Shown: positions 44,778 to 56,563, counted from the stretch's first letter. The stretch: DNA of 64,000 nt from Flavobacteriaceae bacterium MAR_2010_188 (GCA_900104375.1 LT629302.1:3702480-3766479), one strand, 5' to 3'. The notes: generated by a model from the letters alone, not told the origin. Program-made: numbers and translations.

Positions 44778-46046
44778 CTATTCCTTTACGAACTTAATCG
44801 CATTTCGGTTGAAATTATTATGTAAATAGAGAAGGTAGGTTCCGCTCGAAAGTTCTTTAATGTCGTATGAAAAACTTTGATTTGAAGCTTCAAAAATAAC
44901 TTTTCTATCTAATCTTTTAATCAACTTACCTTGAAGGTCATAAAGCTCTATCAACAGATTATCCGGACTTTCGAAATCAACTGTGAATTCCAGTTTCTCT
45001 TTAACTGGGTTTTGCGATAATTGAACATTCAGGGTTTTAGAATTTTCATTTTTGAATTCTTCAACCCCTAAAGATGAGTTTGTGTATTTATAGATTGACG
45101 TGCCCGAAGCATACACTAAACCTTCATTAAGAACAAAAACTCTATTTAAATTACCACCAATTCCAAGATTGGTCCAACTTTCTCCACCATTATTGGTTTC
45201 GAAAATTCCTGTGTTGTGGCCTCCCATCCAACCTTTTGTTTTCGACACAAATCCAACTGCTTGTATCTCATATTCGGGAGCATCTAGCTCAGTCCAAGTT
45301 GCACCTTCATTAAAGGTTTTTATCAATTTACCGGGATTGGGAGAAATTGAAAAAATCGATCCAAAAATCGTGTCCGGTGAATCTTTTAATACCTGTAGCT
45401 TCCATACATATTCCCCCGGAATTCCTGAATTATAAATCTCCGTCCAATTCGCACCTCCGTCGGTGGTTTTAAGTACACAGGCGCCACGATCATTAAATCC
45501 AGAGGTATAACCAATATTTTCATCTAGAAATTTAATTTCAACTAGGCCGTTAGCATAAGCAGACATGTCGATATAAGTCCAGTTCTCACCTTTATCGGTG
45601 GATTTTATAACAAACGCAGGCATAAAATATGCTCCGCAACCGTAAATTATATTTTCATCCACAGCATTTAGACCACATATTGCAACTGGATTTGGAGTTA
45701 TAGAAACGAGGTTCCAAGTTATGCCGCCATCTAAGGTTTTGTAAAATTTATTGTTTAGAGTTCCTAAAAAACCGATTTGCTCATCTAGAAATTCAATTTT
45801 TCTAAAGTAAAGATTGCTTCCTAAATCAGTTTCATTAAGTTGTTCGGACCAGGTAATTCCACCATCAATTGTCTTATAAACCGCAGCAAAATTGCCGTTG
45901 GCAGCCCATCCGATATCTTTATTCAGAAAGAATACATCATCGTAACGATGTCCTGATTGATTAGCCGGAATAGAGGTGACTTGCCAGGTTTGAGAGAACG
46001 CCCAAGAAGAACTGAGAAATAGAAATAAAGCAGTAAAAATTTTCAT
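44778..46046 (-). CDS. Secreted YCF48-like beta-propeller protein with T9SS type A sorting domain
   Basis: The 422-residue product starts with a signal peptide (MKIFTALFLFLSSSWAFSQ). The main part has repeated propeller blades of the YCF48/BNR type (VYKTIDGGITWSEQ, FYKTLDGGITWNLV, VIKSTDKGENWTY, VLKTTDGGANWTEI, IFETNNGGESWTNL). The last 80 residues (LSQNPVKEKLEFTVDF to RNAIKFVKE) form a type A sorting domain for T9SS. The frame is open up to 46106, but the signal peptide fixes the start at 46046. Confidence 0.88.
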   Translation of the reverse strand: MKIFTALFLFLSSSWAFSQTWQVTSIPANQSGHRYDDVFFLNKDIGWAANGNFAAVYKTIDGGITWSEQLNETDLGSNLYFRKIEFLDEQIGFLGTLNNKFYKTLDGGITWNLVSITPNPVAICGLNAVDENIIYGCGAYFMPAFVIKSTDKGENWTYIDMSAYANGLVEIKFLDENIGYTSGFNDRGACVLKTTDGGANWTEIYNSGIPGEYVWKLQVLKDSPDTIFGSIFSISPNPGKLIKTFNEGATWTELDAPEYEIQAVGFVSKTKGWMGGHNTGIFETNNGGESWTNLGIGGNLNRVFVLNEGLVYASGTSIYKYTNSSLGVEEFKNENSKTLNVQLSQNPVKEKLEFTVDFESPDNLLIELYDLQGKLIKRLDRKVIFEASNQSFSYDIKELSSGTYLLYLHNNFNRNAIKFVKE

Positions 46047-46111
46047 ATTGTAAATATAATTAACAAGATCTTCAAGCATTAGTTTCAATCTATATAAATA
46101 ATTCAAATTAA

Positions 46112-46128
46112 AATTACAAATTGTAATT
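46112..46128. promoter_or_regulatory. 17-bp palindrome between divergent genes
   Basis: AATTACAA and TTGTAATT are perfect inverted repeats around a central A. The site lies 66 bases upstream of the propeller gene start and 76 bases upstream of asnB. It has the form of an operator for a dimeric regulator, but no regulator can be named. Confidence 0.4.
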
Positions 46129-46203
46129 AATTTGGTCTATTTAGTTTCTATTGAGTATCTTTCAATTGATATTTGCCTTAAATATTAAACAAAAATTAAA
46201 ATT

Positions 46204-47877
46204 ATGTGTGGAATTGTATGTGCCTTTGATTTAAAACAGAAGTCGGATGATTTAAGACCACAGGTCTTATCCATGGCAAAGCAGATTAGACATAGAGGCC
46301 CAGATTGGAGTGGGATATTTCATAATGATAAAGCAATAATGGCTCACGAACGTTTAGCTATTGTAGACCCTGCCTCGGGGAAACAACCTTTGTTCAATGA
46401 TGACAAGCAACTGGTATTGGCCGCGAACGGTGAGATTTACAATCATAGAGAACTAAGAAAACAATTTGCAGGCAAGTATAAGTTTAATACTGAATCTGAC
46501 TGCGAAGTTATTTTGGCGCTATACAAAGAAAAAGGTCCAGGTTTTTTGGATGAAATGAACGGAATATTCGGTTTTGCAATTTACGATGTAGAAAAGGATG
46601 AATATTTTATCGCTAGAGATCATATGGGTATCATTCCACTTTATATCGGTTGGGACAAGAACGGGACTTTCTATGTGGCTTCAGAATTAAAAGCTTTGGA
46701 AGGCATCTGTACTAAAATTCAGCTATTTCCTCCTGGACATTATTTTACCAGTAAGGATGGTGAATTTGTGAAATGGTACAAGAGGGATTGGGAAGATTAT
46801 GATGCGGTGAAAGACAATGAGACGAGCATTCCGAAAATAAAGAAGGCCCTAGAAGACGCGGTGCATAGACAACTAATGAGCGACGTTCCTTACGGTGTTC
46901 TTTTATCTGGCGGACTAGATTCTTCAGTTACATCGGCAATCGCTAAAAAATACGCACAAAAAAGGATTGAGTCAGATGACACAACCGACGCTTGGTGGCC
47001 ACAGCTCCATTCATTCTCGGTAGGACTAGAAGGTTCTCCAGATTTAGCCGCCGCACGATTGGTTGCTGACCATATAGGTACGGTTCACCATGAAATAAAA
47101 TTTACTATACAGGAAGGATTAGACGCAATTAGAGATGTTATTTACAATCTAGAAACCTATGATATTACCACAATCCGCGCATCTACGCCTATGTATTTAA
47201 TGGCGAGGGTCATAAAATCGATGGGAATAAAAATGGTGCTATCAGGTGAAGGTGCGGATGAATTATTTGGAGGTTATCTATATTTTCACAAAGCTCCTAA
47301 CGCCAGAGAATTTCACGAAGAAACCGTTAGGAAGTTGAGCAAATTACATATGTATGATTGTCTTAGGGCGAACAAAAGTCTAGCGGCATGGGGGATAGAA
47401 GGAAGAGTGCCGTTTTTAGACAAAGAATTTATGGATGTTGCGATGAGCATAAATCCTGATGATAAAATGATCAACGGTGAGAGAATGGAGAAATGGGTGA
47501 TTAGAAAAGCTTTTGAAGATTATCTACCGCCTAGCGTGGCCTGGAGACAGAAAGAGCAATTTAGTGATGGAGTAGGGTATAGCTGGATTGATACCATAAA
47601 AGAAATGGTGAATACTGAAATTTCAGATGAGCAAATGGCAAGCGCTCGTTATAGATTTCCAATACAAACCCCACAAAACAAGGAAGAATATTATTATAGG
47701 TCCATCTTTGAAGGTCATTTCCCTAGCGATGCAGCTGCGTTAAGTGTTCCGCAAGAACCGAGTGTTGCGTGCAGTACCAAAATCGCGTTAGAGTGGGATG
47801 AAGCATTCAAAAACATGAATGATCCTAGCGGACGAGCGGTTTCTAAAGTGCATGCCGATGCATACGTAAAAGCATAG
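46204..47877 (+). CDS. asnB: Asparagine synthase B (glutamine-hydrolysing)
   Basis: AsnB makes asparagine from aspartate, glutamine and ATP. The nucleophile is Cys2 (MCGIVCAFD). The N-terminal glutaminase domain has ANGEIYNHREL and GIFGFAIYD. The synthetase domain has the PP-loop LSGGLDSS (234-241) and LSGEGADELFGGYLYFH. The length (557) and pattern match AsnB of E. coli. It stands alone with a strong terminator. Confidence 0.97.
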   Translation: MCGIVCAFDLKQKSDDLRPQVLSMAKQIRHRGPDWSGIFHNDKAIMAHERLAIVDPASGKQPLFNDDKQLVLAANGEIYNHRELRKQFAGKYKFNTESDCEVILALYKEKGPGFLDEMNGIFGFAIYDVEKDEYFIARDHMGIIPLYIGWDKNGTFYVASELKALEGICTKIQLFPPGHYFTSKDGEFVKWYKRDWEDYDAVKDNETSIPKIKKALEDAVHRQLMSDVPYGVLLSGGLDSSVTSAIAKKYAQKRIESDDTTDAWWPQLHSFSVGLEGSPDLAAARLVADHIGTVHHEIKFTIQEGLDAIRDVIYNLETYDITTIRASTPMYLMARVIKSMGIKMVLSGEGADELFGGYLYFHKAPNAREFHEETVRKLSKLHMYDCLRANKSLAAWGIEGRVPFLDKEFMDVAMSINPDDKMINGERMEKWVIRKAFEDYLPPSVAWRQKEQFSDGVGYSWIDTIKEMVNTEISDEQMASARYRFPIQTPQNKEEYYYRSIFEGHFPSDAAALSVPQEPSVACSTKIALEWDEAFKNMNDPSGRAVSKVHADAYVKA

Positions 47878-47907
47878 TTTTAAATTTTTAAGTTTTTTTT
47901 ATTTAGG

Positions 47908-47941
47908 AAGCGACCGAAATTATCCGGTCGCTTTCTTTTTA
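47908..47941 (+). terminator. Intrinsic terminator after asnB
   Basis: AAGCGACCG (47908-47916) pairs with CGGTCGCTT (47925-47933), followed by TCTTTTT. It lies 31 bases after the asnB stop. Confidence 0.9.
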
Positions 47942-47992
47942 TCGTAGTTATGAAATGGGGAATTGTAATATGGAAAATCTTATTTTAGTTGA

Positions 47993-49048
47993 ATGAAGTT
48001 ATCGGTTAAGTCGTATCCATTTTCTCTAGCGCTGAGGTATCCATTTACGATTTCACGTTATACTGTAGAAAATCAGGATACTTTTATTGTTGAAATCAGC
48101 GATGGAGAATTTTCAGGATATGGTGAAGCTACCGCCAATCCATTTTACGAGAGCACTCTAGACAACTTGAAAAAATCCGTAGAATCGGTAGCTGTCTTTA
48201 TTGAAAACTCAACCGACCTTCATCCTGACCAACTCTGGGAAATCTTGCATCCTCATTTGCTTGATAATTACTTTGCTTTATGTGCGATTGACTGTGCTTT
48301 TTGGGATTATTATGGGAAAAGGAATAAGATAAAATTGCACCAATTCTTTTCTAATGGTAGGCAACCCCACATACTGAGCAGCTATACTATTGGTATTGAT
48401 ACTCTTGAAAAAATGAAATCAAAAATTTCAGATTTACCGTGGCCAATTTATAAGATTAAGCTAGGCACTTATGATGATTTGCAGATTATGAAGGAGATTA
48501 GGAATAGCACTGATTCGGTTTTAAGGATTGATGCAAACTGTGCCTGGACTGCAAAGCAAACAATAGAGTATTCTCTAGTTTTAAGGAATTTCAAAGTTGA
48601 ATATATTGAACAGCCCTTAAAACCGGACGATTTAACCGGAATGAAACTGGTTTACTCGGAATCCGTTTTACCCATTATTGCCGATGAGAGTTGCCAAAAA
48701 TATGCAGACGTAGATAAATGCGCCGGCCATTTTCATGGCATAAATATTAAACTGACAAAATGTGGCGGACTTACCCCAGCCCTTAAAATGATTAGAAGGG
48801 GAAGGGAGTTGGGCTTGAAAATCATGGTAGGTTGTATGACGGAATCAACCGTTGGTATATCGAACCTTCTTCAACTTGCACCGCTTTTAGATTACTTAGA
48901 TGCTGATGGCGCTCTGCTTTTAAAAGAAGATGTCGCCCAAGGAGCAAAATTGAAAGATGGTAAGGTAATTTTTAGCGATAAGTTTGGCTCCGGAATCGAT
49001 TTTTTATTCAACAAGAGGGCTTCGCAAAACTCATTTAAAGACCTCTAA
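47993..49048 (+). CDS. Dipeptide epimerase (enolase superfamily, MLE subgroup)
   Basis: This type, which includes L-Ala-D/L-Glu epimerase, recycles peptides from cell-wall turnover. The 351 residues carry the capping domain (FSGYGEATANPFYESTL) and the barrel with the catalytic K-x-K in YKIKLGTYD. The metal ligands are in RIDANCAW, EYIEQPLKP and IADESCQK. The second catalytic lysine is in NIKLTKCGG. Substrate specificity cannot be read surely from sequence. It precedes gyrB by 289 bases. Confidence 0.88.
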   Translation: MKLSVKSYPFSLALRYPFTISRYTVENQDTFIVEISDGEFSGYGEATANPFYESTLDNLKKSVESVAVFIENSTDLHPDQLWEILHPHLLDNYFALCAIDCAFWDYYGKRNKIKLHQFFSNGRQPHILSSYTIGIDTLEKMKSKISDLPWPIYKIKLGTYDDLQIMKEIRNSTDSVLRIDANCAWTAKQTIEYSLVLRNFKVEYIEQPLKPDDLTGMKLVYSESVLPIIADESCQKYADVDKCAGHFHGINIKLTKCGGLTPALKMIRRGRELGLKIMVGCMTESTVGISNLLQLAPLLDYLDADGALLLKEDVAQGAKLKDGKVIFSDKFGSGIDFLFNKRASQNSFKDL

Positions 49049-49208
49049 AGCGAACTTCACATTTGGCGTTTCAGAATTTCAAAATTTAGAACCAATATTC
49101 AATTTAAAGCCATTTTTAAGCGATTTAAGACACTTTTACGTTTTTCACAATTGTTAATAAAAATATGACAATTGCAACATATCGCCTGCATCTCCGTTTT
49201 TAATATCG

Positions 49209-49216
49209 TACCTTTG
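49209..49216 (+). promoter_or_regulatory. -7 box TACCTTTG in the gyrB leader region
   Basis: This is an exact TAnnTTTG match, 121 bases before the gyrB ATG and 13 bases before the terminator-like hairpin at 49230. If it is the gyrB promoter, the transcript must pass that hairpin. Confidence 0.45.
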
Positions 49217-49229
49217 TTTTGCGTCAAAG

Positions 49230-49256
49230 ATGATACTCCATAGTATCATTTTTTTA
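49230..49256 (+). terminator. Intrinsic terminator in the gyrB leader
   Basis: ATGATACT (49230-49237) pairs perfectly with AGTATCAT (49242-49249) around CCAT, and a T run follows. It lies 181 bases after the epimerase stop and 81 bases before gyrB. It may end the epimerase transcript, or act as an attenuator for gyrB, since the only good -7 box is upstream of it. Confidence 0.8.
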
Positions 49257-49284
49257 TGCCGACTAATCTTTAATTTTTAATCGA

Positions 49285-49323
49285 TACTTCAGACTCTCTC
49301 ACGGTTCAACAAGCACTGAAGTA
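49285..49323 (+). other. Second stem in the gyrB leader
   Basis: TACTTCAG (49285-49292) is the exact complement of CTGAAGTA (49316-49323), with a 23-base loop, 14 bases before the gyrB ATG. GATACT at 49283-49288 repeats part of the terminator's left arm, so the terminator's right arm could also pair here. Confidence 0.5.
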
Positions 49324-49328
49324 GATAA

Positions 49329-51275
<1,947 letters not shown>

Positions 51276-51298
51276 TTAAAAATAAGAACCAAACTTAC

Positions 51299-51334
51299 AG
51301 CAGTTTCGTAATTAAATACGGGACTGCTTTTTTT
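51299..51334 (+). terminator. Intrinsic terminator after gyrB
   Basis: AGCAGT (51299-51304) pairs with ACTGCT (51323-51328), with CGTA/TACG paired inside, followed by a T run. It lies 24 bases after the gyrB stop. Confidence 0.88.
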
Positions 51335-51390
51335 GTACAACAAAGCTAAAATGGAGTCGTTTAAATATTATTAATTAAAATGAACAAGAC

Positions 51391-52407
51391 ATGTTAAAAC
51401 CATATTTAAGTATTCTATTTATTTCAGTTTTTACTACAGTAGCGAGCGCTCAAGAAAATCTTGACGATCTTTTAGCTGCTGGCATCCAGGACGCAAAGAC
51501 TTTTACTACGGATTATATTGCTCCTGCAGAAGAAGGAGTGTCATTCGGGATTAATAATGGCTGGTTTAACAATGCAAAATTGGGAAAGAAATTCGGGTTC
51601 GAACTTTCTTTGATAGGTAATATTTCATTTATTAAAGATGATAAGAAGGACTTTGAGTTGAATATCAATGATTACAATAATGTCAGGTTTGAAGATAACA
51701 GTGATTCAAAAATGGTTGCTACGGCCTTAGGACATAATGATCCGCCGCAAACTGTTATTGTGACCTATGATGATCCATTATTTGGCAATCAAGAAGTAGA
51801 ATTGGTTTTGCCCACTGGTATTGGCTCCCAAAATGTAAATCTTATCCCTACGGCATTTCTTCAAGCTTCATTTTCAATTTTTGAAGGAACTCAATTGAAA
51901 GCGAGATATTTTCCACGCATCGATACGGAGGATACGAAACTGGGACTATATGGGCTTGGTATTCAGCAAGAATTTACTTCATGGCTGCCAGTAGATAATG
52001 TTTTCCCTGTGGCAATATCTGGAGTTGCAGCATATACCCATTTAGATGGAAGTTATGATTTTACAGATACAAGTGTCATAAAAGGTGCAAATCAAAGGGT
52101 TGAAACAGACGTAAATACATTCTTATTGGAGATGGTTGTAGGAACTAAATTACCGATCATAAATTTTTATGGTGGATTGGGATACATTACAGGAAAGACC
52201 AAAACTAGTTTGCTAGGTACTTACATAGTCACCAATGGGATTTTGTTTTCTGAAGAAATTGAAGATCCTTTCACCATCAATGGAGATGTCTCGGGAATAA
52301 GAGCAACTCTAGGAACCAATCTTAAGCTTGGATTTTTTGGTATAAATGCCGATTATACCATGGCTGAATTCGATAGCGCATCCTTGGGTATTAATTTTTC
52401 ATTTTGA
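51391..52407 (+). CDS. Outer-membrane beta-barrel-like protein (DUF6588-like)
   Basis: The 338 residues begin with a signal peptide (cut after VASA, near residue 20). The mature part starts ENLDDLLAAGIQDAKTFTTD, then GINNGWFNNAKLGKKFGFEL, followed by many amphipathic strands and a C-terminal LGINFSF. This pattern resembles the Bacteroidota DUF6588 family of putative outer-membrane proteins, function unknown; the family name is from memory. It sits between gyrB and mdh. Confidence 0.62.
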   Translation: MLKPYLSILFISVFTTVASAQENLDDLLAAGIQDAKTFTTDYIAPAEEGVSFGINNGWFNNAKLGKKFGFELSLIGNISFIKDDKKDFELNINDYNNVRFEDNSDSKMVATALGHNDPPQTVIVTYDDPLFGNQEVELVLPTGIGSQNVNLIPTAFLQASFSIFEGTQLKARYFPRIDTEDTKLGLYGLGIQQEFTSWLPVDNVFPVAISGVAAYTHLDGSYDFTDTSVIKGANQRVETDVNTFLLEMVVGTKLPIINFYGGLGYITGKTKTSLLGTYIVTNGILFSEEIEDPFTINGDVSGIRATLGTNLKLGFFGINADYTMAEFDSASLGINFSF

Positions 52408-52441
52408 TTAGCTTCAACTCACTAAAATGGTTTAAATGTTT

Positions 52442-52449
52442 TAATTTTG
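52442..52449 (+). promoter_or_regulatory. -7 box TAATTTTG ahead of mdh
   Basis: This exact TAnnTTTG match ends 30 bases before the mdh ATG, in the 72-base gap after the outer-membrane protein gene. No -33 TTG is visible at normal spacing. Confidence 0.5.
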
Positions 52450-52479
52450 TGAGACAATTTCTAAAATAAATAAGATATT

Positions 52480-53412
52480 ATGAAAGTAACAGTTGTAGGA
52501 GCAGGAGCGGTTGGCGCTAGTTGTGCAGAATATATAGCAATTAAGAATTTTGCTAGTGAAGTCGTTTTATTAGACATTAAAGAAGGATTTGCTGAAGGAA
52601 AAGCAATGGACCTTATGCAAACGGCGTCATTGAACGGTTTCGACACAAAAATTACTGGAGTTACTGGTGATTATTCTTCAACTGCAAATAGTGATATATG
52701 TGTAATTACTTCTGGGATTCCAAGAAAACCTGGGATGACGAGAGAAGAATTAATAGGAATAAATGCTGGGATTGTTAAGGATGTTTCATCGAACCTTATA
52801 AAAAATTCACCCAACACAATTATTATAGTCGTTAGTAATCCAATGGACACTATGACTTATTTAGTTCATAAAACTACGGACCTACCAAGACACAGAATTA
52901 TAGGGATGGGTGGAGCGTTAGACTCCGCAAGATTTAAATACAGACTGGCTGAAGCTTTAGGTGCGCCAATTAGCGATGTAGATGGAATGGTTATAGGTGG
53001 CCATAGTGATACCGGGATGGTGCCTTTAACTAGATTGGCAACTAGAAATAGCGTACCCGTTACAGAATTTTTATCTGAGGAAAGATTAAATCAAGTTATG
53101 GAAGATACCAAAGTTGGTGGTGCAACCCTTACCAAACTTCTTGGAACTTCTGCTTGGTATGCTCCAGGAGCCGCAGTTAGTGGGATGGTACAGGCAATCG
53201 CTTGTGACCAGAAAAAGATTTTCCCATGTTCGACCTTGCTTCAAAATGAATATGGATTAAATGACATTTGTATTGGTGTCCCTGTAGTCATTGGAAGAAA
53301 GGGAATAGAGAAAGTTGTAATCATTAAATTATCTGAAGAAGAGAGAAACCAAATGGAGAAAAGTGCAGAAGGGGTTAAAAACACCAATGATCTGTTAGAA
53401 TTACACGGATAA
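52480..53412 (+). CDS. mdh: Malate dehydrogenase (LDH-like type)
   Basis: Mdh oxidises malate to oxaloacetate with NAD in the TCA cycle. The 310 residues start with the NAD-binding VTVVGAGAVGASCAEYIA and VVLLDIKEGFAEGKAMDL. The substrate-loop arginines lie in GIPRKPGMTREEL and the catalytic histidine in IGGHSDTGMVPL. It belongs to the LDH-like group used by many bacteria, and works with gltA (17.4 kb), also in the window. Confidence 0.97.
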   Translation: MKVTVVGAGAVGASCAEYIAIKNFASEVVLLDIKEGFAEGKAMDLMQTASLNGFDTKITGVTGDYSSTANSDICVITSGIPRKPGMTREELIGINAGIVKDVSSNLIKNSPNTIIIVVSNPMDTMTYLVHKTTDLPRHRIIGMGGALDSARFKYRLAEALGAPISDVDGMVIGGHSDTGMVPLTRLATRNSVPVTEFLSEERLNQVMEDTKVGGATLTKLLGTSAWYAPGAAVSGMVQAIACDQKKIFPCSTLLQNEYGLNDICIGVPVVIGRKGIEKVVIIKLSEEERNQMEKSAEGVKNTNDLLELHG

Positions 53413-53437
53413 TCAGTTGTGCTTTATCGATTAAATA

Positions 53438-53469
53438 TAGGAGCGGCTTGTTAGTCGCTCCTTTTTTTA
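53438..53469 (+). terminator. Intrinsic terminator after mdh
   Basis: AGGAGCG pairs with CGCTCCT (GGAGCG 53440-53445, CGCTCC 53456-53461), followed by T7. It lies 28 bases after the mdh stop. Confidence 0.92.
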
Positions 53470-53486
53470 TAAAACATCCAAATGTA

Positions 53487-53517
53487 TTGGCATTTCTTAA
53501 CTGAAATCATATATTTG
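53487..53517 (+). promoter_or_regulatory. Promoter of secDF
   Basis: TTG (53487-53489) is followed after 20 bases by TATATTTG (53510-53517), then CAC. This is a good match to the Bacteroidota -33/-7 pattern. The start codon lies 38 bases beyond the box. Confidence 0.6.
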
Positions 53518-53555
53518 CACGTTTTAAAAAATTTGGACGACATAAATTATCGATA

Positions 53556-56543
53556 ATGCAAAACAAAGGATTAGTTAAGCTTTTTGCAATTCTATTTGGA
53601 TTGGTAAGTATTTACCAATTGTCATTTACATTTAAAGCTAACCAGATTGAAGACAGGGCGGAAGCAATCGCTACCAGCAAATTTGATACTCCTGATCAAA
53701 TCTACGCGGAAGAAGTTCGATATCTAGATTCTCTTTCTAATAAAGATGTTTTTGACATCGGTATTGCAAAGTTCACCTATAGCGAGGTAAAAGAAAAGGC
53801 CATGAATTTGGGTCTTGACCTTAAAGGTGGAATAAATGTTATCCTTCAAATTTCGGTTAGGGATATATTGGAAGGACTTTCTAATAATAGTAAGGACCCA
53901 TTCTTTAACCAAGCTTTAGATAGAGCTGAAGAAATTCAAAAAGATGCTCAAGAATCTTATCTTGAATCTTTTTTCACTGCATTCGACGAAATAAAGGGAG
54001 ATACCAAACTTGCGTCTCCAGATCTATTTGCTAACAGAACTTTAAGCGAAGACATAGACATTCAAATGTCTGATAATGATGTTAAGGATGTTCTTCGTAC
54101 CAAAGTCGATGAGTCAGTTATTTCAGCCTTTGAAGTTCTAAGAAAGCGTATCGATAAATTCGGTGTTACTTCTCCAAACATTCAGCGTTTAGGGAATTCA
54201 GGTAGAATTTTAGTTGAATTACCTGGAGCAAAGGATGTTGAAAGAATCAAGAAATTATTACAGAGTACCGCTCAGTTAGAGTTCTGGGATGTGTATAAGA
54301 CCGAAGAAATGGCTTCTTATGTACTTCAGGTAAATCAAGCTGTAATACAAGAAACTAGTGAAAGAACGGTAGATATAGATACTACTGAAGTTGCTCAAAG
54401 TGCTGAGGTCGCTGATACTACTGCCAATACTATTGCAGAATTGACCGGTGATATTCAGTCAGACTCAACTGATGTAGAAAATAGTAATCCATTAGGGATT
54501 GTAGGTCTTGGAAATGGTGGACCGGTTATCGCAACTTTTAATGTGGCTAGCAGACAAACAGCATTAAAATATTTAAATGATCCAAAATACAGAGCTTTAT
54601 TGCCAGCCGAGCAGAGATATGTAAAATTTGCTTGGGGCCTTCAACCAGACGATAGTGAGTTTGTTGATTTATATGCTATAAAAGGAAATAGAGAAAACAC
54701 TCCTGAACTTAGTGGAGCGGTTATTACTGATGCTAGACAATCTTTCAACCAAAGAAATGAGCCTTCAGTAAGTATGCAGATGAATGGTAAAGGTTCTAAA
54801 ATCTGGGAAGAAATGACCGGAAGAGCTTACCAAAGCCAATCGCAAATCGCAATCGTTTTAGATAGTATTGTTTATTCAGCACCAGGTGTTACAACCGGTG
54901 CAATCTCTGGTGGTAACTCAGAAATTTCTGGTTCATTCTCAGTAAATGAAGCTACCGATTTAGCTAACGTTCTTAGAGCCGGTAAGCTTCCTGCTTCTGC
55001 AGATATCGTACAAGCTGAAGAAATTGGTCCGTCATTAGGGCAAGAAGCAATTGATAGCGGCACTCAATCTTTCATCATCGCACTTACATTAGTATTGATT
55101 TGGATGATACTTTATTACGGTGTTGCAGGTGGATTTGCAGATATCGCATTGGTTTTCAACATTCTTTTAATCTTTGGTGTGCTTTCTGGACTTGGTGCTG
55201 TGTTAACTTTGCCAGGTCTTGCAGGTATCGTATTAACCATTGGTATGTCAGTAGATGCAAACGTTCTGATTTTTGAAAGGATCCGAGAGGAACTGGATAA
55301 AGGTAAGAGCATGAAGGAATCCGTAAAAGACGGTTTTTCAAATGCGCTTTCGTCGATTCTGGATGCAAACATCACCACTGGTCTAACCGCCTTAATATTA
55401 TTTGTATTCGGAACAGGACCTATAAAAGGATTCGCTACCACGCTTTTGATAGGTATCGTAACGTCATTATTTACTGCAATATTCGTCACAAGATTACTGG
55501 TAGACTGGTATGTAAATAGCAATAAGAAATTAGATTTCTCTACTCCTATAACTAAGAACTTATTTAAGAGTGCCCATATTAATTTTATTGGAAAACGTAA
55601 AATGGCCTATATCGTTTCTGGCATTTTAATCTTAATCAGTTTGTTTTCACTTTTCACCAAGAAACTAGATCAAGGTATCGATTTCGTAGGTGGAAGAACT
55701 TACCAAGTAAGGTTTGCGAATGAAATAGATAACGAAGAAGTTCGTTCTGCACTTAATGCACAATTTGGAAGCGCTGAGGTTAAGACAATCGGAAATAACA
55801 ATCAGTTAAAACTATCTACTAAGTATAAGGTTGATGAAAACTCAGCTGAAGCAGATGAGGAAGTACAGTCGATGTTGTTTACTGCCCTTAAGCCATTTTT
55901 ACCAGCTGACATAACTTATGATCAATTTGTAGATGGTTCTGGTTCTGAAATGATAGGAAAAATGTCCTCTAGCAAAGTAAGTCCTACCATTGCGGATGAT
56001 ATCAAGAAATCTTCTATCTGGGCAATCCTTGGTTCCTTAGTGGTAGTATTCCTTTATATCTTAATCAGATTTAAGAGATGGCAGTTCTCACTCGGTGCTG
56101 TGGCCGCAGTTTTCCATGATATAATCATAGTTTTAGGTGTCTTCTCACTTACTTACAATCTTATGCCTTTCAGCATGGAAATTGACCAAGCCTTTATCGC
56201 AGCAATCCTGACGGTGATTGGTTACTCCTTGAATGATACCGTGGTTGTATTCGATAGAATTAGAGAAACCCTTGCAGAACGTGCAGGCTTTAAAGGAGGT
56301 GTAAACATCAACTTGGCTGTTAATAGTACACTAAGTAGGACATTAAATACCTCGCTTACAACATTGGTGGTTCTAATTGCAATGTTCAGTTTCGGATCAG
56401 ATTCTCTTAGAGGGTTGTTGTTTGCATTGATTGTGGGTGTTGTTGTAGGTACTTATTCATCGATCTTCATTGCAACTCCTATTATGTTCGATACCTTAAA
56501 GAATAAAGGTATTGCTCCAGACCCGGAACATATGGATATGTAG
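53556..56543 (+). CDS. secDF: Fused protein translocase subunit SecDF
   Basis: SecD and SecF use the proton gradient to finish protein export through SecYEG. The 995 residues join a SecD part (first helix near 7-24, large periplasmic domain with MNLGLDLKGGINVILQISV, then ANVLRAGKLPASADIV and GLAGIVLTIGMSVDANVLIF) to a SecF part (from about 670: LDQGIDFVGGRTYQVRF, VIGYSLNDTVVVFDRIRETL). Twelve membrane helices are expected. The fusion is usual in Bacteroidota. An acidic Ser/Asp-rich insert occurs near residues 270-310. Confidence 0.97.
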   Translation: MQNKGLVKLFAILFGLVSIYQLSFTFKANQIEDRAEAIATSKFDTPDQIYAEEVRYLDSLSNKDVFDIGIAKFTYSEVKEKAMNLGLDLKGGINVILQISVRDILEGLSNNSKDPFFNQALDRAEEIQKDAQESYLESFFTAFDEIKGDTKLASPDLFANRTLSEDIDIQMSDNDVKDVLRTKVDESVISAFEVLRKRIDKFGVTSPNIQRLGNSGRILVELPGAKDVERIKKLLQSTAQLEFWDVYKTEEMASYVLQVNQAVIQETSERTVDIDTTEVAQSAEVADTTANTIAELTGDIQSDSTDVENSNPLGIVGLGNGGPVIATFNVASRQTALKYLNDPKYRALLPAEQRYVKFAWGLQPDDSEFVDLYAIKGNRENTPELSGAVITDARQSFNQRNEPSVSMQMNGKGSKIWEEMTGRAYQSQSQIAIVLDSIVYSAPGVTTGAISGGNSEISGSFSVNEATDLANVLRAGKLPASADIVQAEEIGPSLGQEAIDSGTQSFIIALTLVLIWMILYYGVAGGFADIALVFNILLIFGVLSGLGAVLTLPGLAGIVLTIGMSVDANVLIFERIREELDKGKSMKESVKDGFSNALSSILDANITTGLTALILFVFGTGPIKGFATTLLIGIVTSLFTAIFVTRLLVDWYVNSNKKLDFSTPITKNLFKSAHINFIGKRKMAYIVSGILILISLFSLFTKKLDQGIDFVGGRTYQVRFANEIDNEEVRSALNAQFGSAEVKTIGNNNQLKLSTKYKVDENSAEADEEVQSMLFTALKPFLPADITYDQFVDGSGSEMIGKMSSSKVSPTIADDIKKSSIWAILGSLVVVFLYILIRFKRWQFSLGAVAAVFHDIIIVLGVFSLTYNLMPFSMEIDQAFIAAILTVIGYSLNDTVVVFDRIRETLAERAGFKGGVNINLAVNSTLSRTLNTSLTTLVVLIAMFSFGSDSLRGLLFALIVGVVVGTYSSIFIATPIMFDTLKNKGIAPDPEHMDM

Positions 56544-56563
56544 AATTTCGAAAATTTCATTAT

